Positions 26,607 through 34,014 of a DNA stretch of 43,830 bases are shown one piece after another. The DNA is from Flavobacteriaceae bacterium (GTDB lineage: Bacteria > Bacteroidota > Bacteroidia > Flavobacteriales > Flavobacteriaceae): assembly GCA_009926065.1 (NCBI GenBank), contig RFPP01000016.1:1-43830 (forward strand), given 5' to 3'. The translations under genes were made by a program, and so were the position numbers. Numbering within the stretch: the first letter of the stretch is position 1; every line of letters starts with the position of its first letter. The notes below the pieces were generated by a model. It was not told the origin of the DNA. It saw nothing but the letters and a program-made list of their open reading frames with translations, and did not search any database.

Positions 26607-27970
26607 TATTCTTTTCCTAATCTTTCTTGCTCTAATTTTTCGGCTAATCTTTTTTCAATTATAGGTGTAATTAATGTTTTTCGAGGGTTTACTTTTACAA
26701 ATGGAAACAATTCTAAATCATGTTTCATTTTGTCGTCTTTGTTAGGATATTTGTTGGTTCCTACCAAAACTTCTTTCCCTGAATCGAATAATTCTTGTTC
26801 TTTATCTGCGCTTTCTTGAATTTTTCTTTTGATAATTCCCTCATTCAATTGTTTTAGAAAACCACCATTTGCTTCAATATCTTTAAATAATATCAATGCT
26901 TTTTCAGCCAATTGATGGGTAAGACTTTCTATATAATAAGTTCCATCGGCAGGATTATTAACTTTGTCTAAGTAGCTCTCATTTTTTAAAATTAATAGTT
27001 GATTTCTAGCTATTCGATCACCAAATTCATTGTCTTTATGGTATAATGCATCGTATGGCAAATTCACAATAGCATCAGCAACACCAATTATTGCCGACAT
27101 ACATTCGGTTGTGGTTCGCAACATATTGACATTATAATCGTAAATTGTTTTGTTTCTTTTAGTTGGTGTTACAACCAAATGACACTCTAAATTTGGGTGG
27201 TATTCTTTAGCAATACTATTAAATAAAATTCTGTAAGCACGCAATTTTGCAATTTCAAAAAAATAGTTGGAACCAACAGATATTTTAAAAACTATAGGTT
27301 GGTTGATTGTGTAAATGCGGTTTAAATATTCATTAACGTGAGCTAATGAATACGCTAATTCCTGAACCATATTTGCACCTGCATTTTGATATAAGGAACT
27401 ATTTACACTAATAATAGAGCTATTTGAAACTTGTTTCGAAATCAAATTTAGGGTCAAAAAATTATCTTTTTCTTGAGTATTAAACCAATTACCTTCTTTT
27501 GCAAGTTGGCCAATAGGATCGAGATTACAATATATTTTTGCATTTCTCAATTTTGCTAAGTTTTCAATTTTTGAAATATAATTTACAGAAATGAAATTCA
27601 GGTTAAAGTAAATTTCACAAGTTTCTAAAGGAAGTTTTTCAAGAAGTTTAGTGACATCAATTGTTTCATTTTCTATGGTAAAAATAATACTATCTGCTCC
27701 ACGTTCAATAGATTTTAAAGCTCTTTCAATTGATTTTTCAAGATCGAAAACAAATATGTTTTGGCAAATTTTAAATCCGTTTGCATTTGGATTTACAGGT
27801 AAATTATCCTGTAGGTCGTCTTGGTTATAAAATGGTTTTACCTTAATGTTTTCTGGGGAATTCCATACAAGTGCATCATTATAGTCCTCGCCTTTGAGTT
27901 CGAATTGTATTTTTTGTTTCCATTGTTTGGAGGAAATTGGATCAAAATCAGAGAATAATGAATGTTTCAT
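26606..27970 (-). CDS. mutA: Methylmalonyl-CoA mutase small (non-catalytic) subunit, short form
   Basis: This 454-residue protein is a degenerate paralogue of the mutase barrel. It has recognisable [29 protein letters not shown] and [21 protein letters not shown], and a C-terminal portion with [20 protein letters not shown]. The catalytic segments WTIRQYAGF and QNDILKEF are gone. The chain ends near residue 454 without a B12-binding domain, whereas the Propionibacterium small subunit (about 640 residues) keeps a vestigial one. It pairs with MutB as a structural subunit. It follows the DivIC-like gene after five bases and overlaps mutB by one base, so the whole udk-divIC-mutA-mutB-SDR block may be transcribed together. 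Confidence 0.93.
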   Translation of the reverse strand: MKHSLFSDFDPISSKQWKQKIQFELKGEDYNDALVWNSPENIKVKPFYNQDDLQDNLPVNPNANGFKICQNIFVFDLEKSIERALKSIERGADSIIFTIENETIDVTKLLEKLPLETCEIYFNLNFISVNYISKIENLAKLRNAKIYCNLDPIGQLAKEGNWFNTQEKDNFLTLNLISKQVSNSSIISVNSSLYQNAGANMVQELAYSLAHVNEYLNRIYTINQPIVFKISVGSNYFFEIAKLRAYRILFNSIAKEYHPNLECHLVVTPTKRNKTIYDYNVNMLRTTTECMSAIIGVADAIVNLPYDALYHKDNEFGDRIARNQLLILKNESYLDKVNNPADGTYYIESLTHQLAEKALILFKDIEANGGFLKQLNEGIIKRKIQESADKEQELFDSGKEVLVGTNKYPNKDDKMKHDLELFPFVKVNPRKTLITPIIEKRLAEKLEQERLGKE

Positions 27971-27975
27971 TTATT

Positions 27976-28308
27976 TTATTTTTTTATTGTATCTCCTTCA
28001 TATTCAATTATATATATATCTTCATTTTCTCTTTTCATATAATATTTTTCGCGGGCATATTTTTCTACTTGATCCTCATTCTTTAGTAATTTAATACTTT
28101 GTTTATCTTTTTTTATTTCCTCTTGGTAGTACTTTTTATTATCTTGTAATTCCTCAATCTGTTTATTGAGTTGCCTTTGATCCATGTAAGAGTAGTTGTC
28201 TAGAAAAATCATCCAAATACTAAATAGTAATGATATTAAAAGGTATTTATTGCTCACTATTTTGAGCCAAGTTTTTTTTTGTTTTGTTTCTTTTAACGGA
28301 TTTTCCAT
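27976..28308 (-). CDS. Septum formation initiator family protein (DivIC/FtsB-like)
   Basis: The ATG at 28308 gives 110 residues (MENPLKETKQ). The open frame continues 21 codons further up, but the added part is basic and unlike the family. There is one membrane segment (about 22-36, YLLISLLFSIWMIFLDNYS), then a coiled coil (about 44-80) and KYAREKYYMKRENEDIYII, a strong family motif. Such bitopic proteins join the FtsL/FtsQ subcomplex of the division machinery on the periplasmic side. The gene lies 107 bases after udk and 5 bases before mutA. Confidence 0.87.
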   Translation of the reverse strand: MENPLKETKQKKTWLKIVSNKYLLISLLFSIWMIFLDNYSYMDQRQLNKQIEELQDNKKYYQEEIKKDKQSIKLLKNEDQVEKYAREKYYMKRENEDIYIIEYEGDTIKK

Positions 28309-28415
28309 AGTTTTTTTTACTTGCCAATCGGTTTTGCTTTTTTTTACAATTCTATTTTGAAACCGGAGCAATTGTAATTTTAAAATAAGATTAGTTATAA
28401 AATTAAATAAAAATT

Positions 28416-29024
28416 TTAAGAAATCCTCTGATTTATTACAGCTCGTACTACATCTATTGCAACGGTATTGTATTTATCGTTTGGAATGATAATATCTGCA
28501 TAAGCTTTTGTAGGTTCGATAAATTGTTCATGCATTGGTTTTAGTGTAGTTTGGTATCGGTTTAGTACCTCATCCATATCACGTCCTCTTTCGGCAATGT
28601 CGCGTCTTAATCTTCTTATTAAACGTTCGTCAGAATCGGCATGAACGTATATTTTTACATCAAAAAGTTCTCTTAATTCTGCATTAGCGAGGATTAAAAT
28701 TCCCTCCACAATCATTACTTTTCTTGGGTGTGTAAAAATGGTATCGTCTGTTCTATTGTGAGTTACAAATGAATAAACAGGTTGGTTAATGTTATTTCCA
28801 GCTTTTAATTCTTTTAGATGTGCAACTAAAAGTTCAAAATCTATAGCACGGGGATGATCAAAATTGATTAATGCTCTTTCCTCGAAACTTAAATTATTAT
28901 TTTCTTTGTAATAGGAGTCTTGCGAAATAATTCCAACTTCGGTTTCTGGTAATTCATTCATTATTTGGTGAACCACGGTTGTTTTTCCACTTCCTGTTCC
29001 TCCTGCAATTCCAATTATCAACAT
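28416..29024 (-). CDS. udk: Uridine kinase
   Basis: This 202-residue enzyme phosphorylates uridine and cytidine to UMP and CMP for pyrimidine salvage. Motifs are Walker A GGTGSGKTT at about 8-16, SQDSYYK, NFDHPRAIDFELL, VEGILIL and RRLRRDIAERGRD, all diagnostic of the family, plus the usual length of just over 200. The nucleoside-binding YQTTLKPMHEQFIEPTK is intact. It leads the minus-strand block that runs on to the DivIC-like gene and mutAB, with a TATTTTTG -7 element 20 bases upstream. Confidence 0.96.
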   Translation of the reverse strand: MLIIGIAGGTGSGKTTVVHQIMNELPETEVGIISQDSYYKENNNLSFEERALINFDHPRAIDFELLVAHLKELKAGNNINQPVYSFVTHNRTDDTIFTHPRKVMIVEGILILANAELRELFDVKIYVHADSDERLIRRLRRDIAERGRDMDEVLNRYQTTLKPMHEQFIEPTKAYADIIIPNDKYNTVAIDVVRAVINQRIS

Positions 29025-29044
29025 AAATTATATTTTATATTAAG

Positions 29045-29052
29045 CAAAAATA
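29045..29052 (-). promoter_or_regulatory. udk: Putative -7 element for udk
   Basis: TATTTTTG on the minus strand matches TAnnTTTG, with a leader of about 15-20 bases. No good -33 element is visible. Confidence 0.42.
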
Positions 29053-29090
29053 ACATTTAAATTATGAATTTTATAATTTGATTGAGTTTT

Positions 29091-29885
29091 CTAATTAAAT
29101 TTTAATCTAACAAAAACGTGTTTAATTCCTTTTTTATCGGAATCTCTTTCGTCTATTTCTAGAATATTGCTTAGAGATTTTAAAAGAGGTGTTAGTTTGG
29201 TATAACCATAATTTCTTGGATCGAATTCTGGTTTTTTCTTTACGATTAAGTTACCAACATCCCCTAAAAATGCCCATCCATCGTCGTCACAAATTGCTTC
29301 AATGGTTGCTTCAATTAATTCTATGGTTTGCAAATCGATTTTCTGAACGATCTCTTTTTCGATATTTTCTTTTTCAGGGGTTCCTTTTTCAACAGCTTTT
29401 TTATTGTCGTTTGTAGTTGTTTTTGTTACTTTCTTTTTCACTGCTCCTTGTAATACTTCGATATATATAAATCGGTCACAAGCTACGATAAAGGAGTTAG
29501 GAGTTTTCTTTTCACCCATTCCTATCACTTTCATTCCCGATTCTCGAAGTCGAATTGCCAGACGAGTAAAGTCGGAGTCACTTGAAACTATGCAAAAACC
29601 GTCTACTTTATCAGAATAGAGTAAATCCATGGCATCAATAATCATAGCAGAGTCCGAGGAGTTTTTTCCTACGGTGTAACTGTACTGTTGAATTGGGGTA
29701 ATTGCGTGTTCAAGTAATACTGATTTCCAACCGTTGGCATTTGGTTTGGTCCAATCGGCATAAATTCGTTTGGTTGTTGGGGTTCCATATTTTGCGATTT
29801 CTTCCATCATTCCTTTTACATTGCTGAAGGGAATGTTGTCTGCATCTATTAATATGGCTAATTTTAGTTCTTTATTTTGATTCAT
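29091..29885 (-). CDS. NYN domain (PIN-like RNase) protein with C-terminal LOTUS/OST-HTH domain
   Basis: The start at 29885 (MNQNKELKLAILIDADN) gives 264 residues. A frame start at 29948 would lie on top of the promoter -7 element and is rejected. The NYN domain (about 8-145) has the acidic metal site of PIN-like nucleases: D14 and D16 in LIDADN, D78 in GKNSSDSAM, and D103/D105 in SSDSDF. A charged linker (about 150-180) leads to an OST-HTH/LOTUS domain (about 184-262, GWAFLGDVGNLIVKKKPEFDPRNYGY), which binds RNA. The family (LabA/DUF88-like) is expected to cut or bind structured RNA. The target is unknown. It lies convergent with nothing, just after udk on the same strand. Confidence 0.9.
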   Translation of the reverse strand: MNQNKELKLAILIDADNIPFSNVKGMMEEIAKYGTPTTKRIYADWTKPNANGWKSVLLEHAITPIQQYSYTVGKNSSDSAMIIDAMDLLYSDKVDGFCIVSSDSDFTRLAIRLRESGMKVIGMGEKKTPNSFIVACDRFIYIEVLQGAVKKKVTKTTTNDNKKAVEKGTPEKENIEKEIVQKIDLQTIELIEATIEAICDDDGWAFLGDVGNLIVKKKPEFDPRNYGYTKLTPLLKSLSNILEIDERDSDKKGIKHVFVRLKFN

Positions 29886-29945
29886 TTTTATTTTATTTGT
29901 ATTGAAATTGCAACTATCAATTTTTTGACCTTGAGCAATTTTAAT

Positions 29946-29953
29946 CAAATATA
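29946..29953 (-). promoter_or_regulatory. Putative -7 element for the NYN-LOTUS gene
   Basis: TATATTTG on the minus strand matches TAnnTTTG and lies on top of the upstream in-frame start at 29948. This favours the ATG at 29885, with a leader of about 55 bases. Confidence 0.5.
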
Positions 29954-29975
29954 CGATGTTTCTAGTTTAATCGGA

Positions 29976-30052
29976 TGCCCTAGCCCAGATAGAAATGGAA
30001 ATCCTGCGTTTTTTTATCGCAGATTGTAATGAATAGCTGGAAAAAGCTCCTA
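29976..30052 (-). repeat. Hairpin repeat family, copy C (inverted)
   Basis: Read on the minus strand it has GGAGCTTTTTCCAGCTAT (30050-30033) and CTATCTGGGCTAGGGC, with the inner stem AATCTGCG/CGCAGGATT around an A-rich loop. The stem keeps the same pairing and one-base bulge as copy A but uses different bases. It lies between the divergent NYN-LOTUS and oxoamine synthase genes. Confidence 0.78.
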
Positions 30053-30093
30053 AAAAAAACATAATTTTAATCTGTTATTAAGGTATAAATATT

Positions 30094-30101
30094 TATTTTT
30101 G
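30094..30101 (+). promoter_or_regulatory. Putative -7 element for the alpha-oxoamine synthase gene
   Basis: TATTTTTG matches TAnnTTTG. It lies 36 bases before the ATG at 30138. No good -33 element is visible. Confidence 0.45.
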
Positions 30102-30137
30102 CGAGATAGTTAGAATAATAAAATTTTCAAAAACGAG

Positions 30138-31400
30138 ATGGTAAAAGATTTATTCGAAAGAATTCAAAAAAATAAAGGTCCATTAGGAAAGTGGGCTTCA
30201 CAAGCTGAGGGATATTATGTTTTTCCAAAATTAGAAGGAGAATTAGGGCCGAGAATGAAGTTTCAAGGCAAGGATATTTTGAATTGGAGTTTGAATGATT
30301 ATTTAGGCCTAGCCAATCATCCAGAAGTTCGTAAAGCCGACACTGATGCGGCGATTGAATATGGTGCTGCTTACCCAATGGGAGCGAGAATGATGAGTGG
30401 TCACACCAATTATCACGAACAATTAGAACGTGAATTGGCTGAATTTGTTATGAAAGAATCGGCTTATTTATTGAATTTTGGTTATCAAGGAATTATGTCA
30501 ACTATTGACGCTTTGGTGACTAGAAATGACGTTATTGTATATGATGTTGATGCTCATGCTTGTATAATTGACGGGGTGAGGCTGCATAGTGGAAAGCGTT
30601 TTACGTACCGACACAATGACGTGGAAAGTATGGAGAAGAACTTGGAACGTGCTACAAAATTAGCAGAAACTACTGGAGGTGGAATTTTATTTATTACCGA
30701 AGGAGTTTTTGGAATGCGTGGTCAACAAGGAAAATTGAAGGAAGTGGTTGCGATGAAGAAAAAATACAATTTCCGATTGCTTGTTGATGATGCACATGGT
30801 TTTGGAACTCTTGGAAAAACTGGAGCTGGTGCAGGTGAGGAGCAAGGAGTTCAGGATGGAATAGATGTTTATTTTTCTACGTTTGCAAAATCGATGGCTA
30901 ATATTGGGGCCTTTATTGCTGGTGATAAAGAAGTTATAGATTATTTAAAATACAATTTACGTTCTCAAATGTTTGCCAAAGCGTTGCCTATGATTCAAAC
31001 GGTAGGTTCTTTAAAAAGGTTGGAATTGTTACGAAATTCTCCTGAAATTAGAGAAAAATTGTGGGTAAATGTAAAAGCATTGCAAAATGGATTAAAGGAA
31101 AAAGGATTCAATATTGGAGATACCAATACTTGTATTACGCCGGTTTATCTTGAGGGAAGTATTCCTGAGGCAATGGTTATGGTGAATGATTTAAGAGAAA
31201 ATTATGGAATTTTTCTTTCTATTGTGGTTTATCCAGTTATTCCTAAAGGCATTATTTTATTGAGAATGATTCCTACTGCCTCGCACACTTTAGCTGATGT
31301 GGAGGAAACATTAACTGCATTTGAAGCTATTCGTGAAAAATTAGAAAATGGAACCTATAAAGAAATCGCTGAAAAGACAACTGTTAATTTAGACGCTTAG
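30138..31400 (+). CDS. Alpha-oxoamine synthase family PLP enzyme (serine palmitoyltransferase or cysteate acyltransferase type)
   Basis: This 420-residue fold-type I PLP enzyme belongs to the family of serine palmitoyltransferase, BioF and KBL. Seen motifs: NDYLGLANHPEV near the N-terminus, GARMMSGHTNYHEQLE, DAHACIIDG, TEGVFGMRGQQG, VDDAHGFGTLG with the PLP-contacting Asp/His, and the Schiff-base lysine in FSTFAKSMANIG. The enzyme condenses an amino acid with an acyl thioester and releases CO2. In flavobacteria this subtype makes either the sphingoid base or, with cysteate, capnine for sulfonolipids that support gliding. The tail-to-tail GNAT-like N-acyltransferase supports a lipid role. Biotin synthesis is less likely because no bio gene is near and the N-terminus is longer than in BioF. 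Confidence 0.88.
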   Translation: MVKDLFERIQKNKGPLGKWASQAEGYYVFPKLEGELGPRMKFQGKDILNWSLNDYLGLANHPEVRKADTDAAIEYGAAYPMGARMMSGHTNYHEQLERELAEFVMKESAYLLNFGYQGIMSTIDALVTRNDVIVYDVDAHACIIDGVRLHSGKRFTYRHNDVESMEKNLERATKLAETTGGGILFITEGVFGMRGQQGKLKEVVAMKKKYNFRLLVDDAHGFGTLGKTGAGAGEEQGVQDGIDVYFSTFAKSMANIGAFIAGDKEVIDYLKYNLRSQMFAKALPMIQTVGSLKRLELLRNSPEIREKLWVNVKALQNGLKEKGFNIGDTNTCITPVYLEGSIPEAMVMVNDLRENYGIFLSIVVYPVIPKGIILLRMIPTASHTLADVEETLTAFEAIREKLENGTYKEIAEKTTVNLDA

Positions 31401-31428
31401 TATTTAAAAGTTTAAAGTTTGAAGTTTT

Positions 31429-31460
31429 AATCCATTCGTTTTTGCGAATGGATTTTTTTT
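31429..31460. terminator. Terminator between the oxoamine synthase and GNAT-like genes
   Basis: A perfect 10-bp stem (AATCCATTCG at 31429-31438, CGAATGGATT at 31445-31454) with a 6-base loop runs into eight T on the plus strand. It touches the stop codon of the convergent gene. Confidence 0.88.
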
Positions 31461-32577
31461 ATAAGTTTTTTATAAACGTTTTTCTTCGACAAATAATTTT
31501 TGGATCGAAGTTTTTCCAAAGTAATTGTATGGCGAGATTATCTGCTAATTCAGGTGTTCGAATGCAATTTTGAATTCCTTTTTTGGTGAAAGTGGTATAG
31601 TATTCTTTAAATATTAAGGCATGAACTCCTTTGTTTTGGTAGTCAGGATGAACTCCTATTAGATAAAACGCAACGTCTTTACTATTTTTTCTTGCATTTA
31701 ATAAATGAAATATTCCAAAGGGAAATAATTTACCTTTTGCTTTTTGTAAAGCTTCAGAAAAGGATGGCATTACAATTGCAAATGCTACCAGATTTCCGTC
31801 TTTATCTTCCACAAATTTGATATATTCTGGATTTATAAAACTGATGTATTTTTTCTTAAAATAGGCCTTTTGTAGGTCAGTTATTTCAACAAATGAGGCC
31901 AATTTCGAATAGGAATAATTGAATAAATCAAACATTTTATCTACGTAAGGTAGAATATCTTTTGTTTTTCTAAAGTTGAGTACTTTTAATTGATATCGTT
32001 TTTTTATAAGCTCTTGGGCTTTATCAATTTGATCGATCTTAACATTAGAAAATGGAAATTTATGTTCTAAATATTCTTTTTCAGTTTGAAATCCTAATTT
32101 TTCAAAATGTTCTGCATAATAGGGATAGTTGTACCAAGTTATCATGGTTCCTAATTGTTCAAAACCTTCTGTAAGCACGCCAACTTTATCTAAGTTAGAA
32201 AATCCCATGGGACCTTCTATATTTTCAAGATTGTTTTTTTTTCCCAATTCGGCAACTTTTTCAAGTAATGCTTTAGTGACTTCAATATCATCTATTACAT
32301 CAAACCATCCAAAACGTACTTTTTTCTTTTGTTGGTTGTTTACTTCATTCCAATTGATAATTGCGGCAATTCGTCCTACAATTTCATTGTTTTTATAAGC
32401 CAAATAAAAGTAAGCTTCCGCATTTTCAAATGTTGGATTTTTAGTTTTATCGAAGGTTTCTAATTCGTCCGCAATAATTGGTGGCACCCAGTATTTATTA
32501 TCTTTATATAATAAAAATGGGAATTTAATATAATCGGTAAGTTCTTTTTTTGTGATTGCCTCTTTAATTGTAATCAT
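31459..32577 (-). CDS. GNAT-fold N-acyltransferase-like protein, candidate ceramide/sulfonolipid N-acyltransferase
   Basis: This 372-residue protein has an N-terminal acetyltransferase-like half (AYFYLAYKNNEIVGRIAAIIN, about 54-75; IEGPMGFSNLDKVGVL, about 119-134). The C-terminal GNAT-like half carries FYLIGVHPDYQNKGVHALIFKEYY (about 305-328), the acyl-CoA phosphate-loop pattern. This double architecture resembles the proteins often annotated as 'GTP cyclohydrolase' or GNAT next to serine palmitoyltransferase genes. One of these, from Caulobacter, is a bacterial ceramide synthase. By inference it N-acylates the long-chain base made by the neighbouring enzyme. It lies 6 bases after the outer-membrane barrel gene and shares its transcript. 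No catalytic residue can be named with confidence. Confidence 0.75.
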   Translation of the reverse strand: MITIKEAITKKELTDYIKFPFLLYKDNKYWVPPIIADELETFDKTKNPTFENAEAYFYLAYKNNEIVGRIAAIINWNEVNNQQKKKVRFGWFDVIDDIEVTKALLEKVAELGKKNNLENIEGPMGFSNLDKVGVLTEGFEQLGTMITWYNYPYYAEHFEKLGFQTEKEYLEHKFPFSNVKIDQIDKAQELIKKRYQLKVLNFRKTKDILPYVDKMFDLFNYSYSKLASFVEITDLQKAYFKKKYISFINPEYIKFVEDKDGNLVAFAIVMPSFSEALQKAKGKLFPFGIFHLLNARKNSKDVAFYLIGVHPDYQNKGVHALIFKEYYTTFTKKGIQNCIRTPELADNLAIQLLWKNFDPKIICRRKTFIKNL

Positions 32578-32583
32578 AAACTA

Positions 32584-33546
32584 TTATTTAGGAGCTGGAA
32601 CTTCGTCAAGACGTTTTTTACTTTTATCTTTAGAATTATCTTTTCCTTTTTTATCCTTTTTTGATTTTTCTTGTGGAGCTCGAAGTAATATTTCGGTATA
32701 ATTTTCATCAAAACGCCAAGATATTCCAAATCCACCAACTAATATAGAAGGAGTATTTTTAAAATTAACGCCAATATTTAAATCAATTTGAATATTCTCA
32801 TGAATTAAATAAGCAGCACCACCACGAAGTACGTTATCTGCATAATAATTACTTATATAGCCTTGCGTTTCTATAAAACCGATCCATTCTGGATTAAACC
32901 CGCGGGTAAGTGTTACTATATATCCATAGGAAGGAAATTCTGTACCTATTTTGTCTGCTATAATATTGGTTACAAATACCGATCTTCCCAATTGATTTTG
33001 AGTAATTAACATTGCTTTTGGGCTTAATTTTGGATCAGAGGCAAATGAAAATTCATTATTGGTAAGATTCAAATTCATTCCAGCATAGATCCCAACTGCT
33101 GGGATTAAACTTCTAAATTTGAATTTATGGTTGTTATCCCAGCTATAAATATCAACTTTGGCTTCATAATTTTTATTTGGATCATATATCAAATATTTAA
33201 CTCCAATTATTGAATTTTTAAATCCTTTTCTATTATAATTATCATAAAAACTTTCATATTTATCGTTTTGATATTGCAAATCAATATTAAACTCCAATTG
33301 CTCTAAAAACGCGCCATATCTTAGGCTTAAATCGGTTCCCATTCCTTTAGCTTGGTATTCTAAAAATTCGTGTTTTTCATTTACACCATAAACTCCCAAT
33401 TCAGCTTGAATTACTGTTTTACCCACTGAAAAAGCCGACATTGATTTTCCTGGACGATTTGAATTGATAACATCAGTATATTGCGCATGTATATTTGAAA
33501 ATGAAAAGAAAGTCAGTATAAGCAGTAGAACATTAATTCGATTCAT
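32584..33546 (-). CDS. Outer-membrane beta-barrel protein, transporter-like (phenol MetA-like family)
   Basis: This 320-residue protein has a signal peptide (1-21, ending NIHAQ). It starts mature with YTDVINSNRPGKSMSAFSVGKTVIQAELGVYG, the pattern of the 'transporter' family grouped with MetA of phenol degradation. Amphipathic strands follow to about 290, ending in PSILVGGFGISWRF. A lysine-rich tail (about 293-320, KSKKDKKGKDNSKDKSKK) is unusual for a barrel and should face the periplasm. It is the first gene of a two-gene unit with the GNAT-like gene (6-base gap), so it may act in export or assembly of that enzyme's lipid product. That link is inference. The ligand is unknown. Confidence 0.78.
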   Translation of the reverse strand: MNRINVLLLILTFFSFSNIHAQYTDVINSNRPGKSMSAFSVGKTVIQAELGVYGVNEKHEFLEYQAKGMGTDLSLRYGAFLEQLEFNIDLQYQNDKYESFYDNYNRKGFKNSIIGVKYLIYDPNKNYEAKVDIYSWDNNHKFKFRSLIPAVGIYAGMNLNLTNNEFSFASDPKLSPKAMLITQNQLGRSVFVTNIIADKIGTEFPSYGYIVTLTRGFNPEWIGFIETQGYISNYYADNVLRGGAAYLIHENIQIDLNIGVNFKNTPSILVGGFGISWRFDENYTEILLRAPQEKSKKDKKGKDNSKDKSKKRLDEVPAPK

Positions 33547-33670
33547 TGAAATGATTTTTTTTATTTTTATTCAAATGTACCATATTTTATTATTTATTTA
33601 GAATCATATTTTAAAATTCTATCGTAATTTGTAAAATGATTTATTAATTTTGTACAAAATAACTTAATAG

Positions 33671-33937
33671 ATGGAAATGGCTTCTTTCGCAGGTTTTATT
33701 GAAACTTTATTTTACATATTATTCTATTATTATGTGTTTAAATTTTTGGCACGTTTATTTTTTCCCTATATGGTTAAAAAAGTCGTTCAAAAAGCGGGTC
33801 AAAAATTTCAAGAACAATATCAAAATGAGCAAAATCAAGCTAATACAAAAGATTTTAATCCCGGAAATTCAAACGTTTCAAAGCCTCGTGAAAATAAAAA
33901 AGTAGGTGAATATGTTGATTTTGAGGAAATAGAATAA
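33671..33937 (+). CDS. DUF4834 family small membrane protein
   Basis: This 88-residue protein has one N-terminal hydrophobic segment (about 6-36, with YILFYYYVFKFLARLFFPY). A charged tail follows, rich in Gln and Asn, and ends in KKVGEYVDFEEIE, the conserved C-terminal motif of DUF4834. The start may be M1 at 33671 or M3 at 33677; a TAATTTTG -7 element at 33645-33652 allows both. The function is unknown. In flavobacteria it is often found just upstream of the YfhO-type membrane protein gene, as here (77-base gap), which suggests shared expression. Confidence 0.83.
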   Translation: MEMASFAGFIETLFYILFYYYVFKFLARLFFPYMVKKVVQKAGQKFQEQYQNEQNQANTKDFNPGNSNVSKPRENKKVGEYVDFEEIE

Positions 33938-34014
33938 TCACTGTACTATTTGATTTCATAAATTCTAATATGTTTGATTTATTTTTTACTTTTACAAACA
34001 TCTAAAATTAAAAA

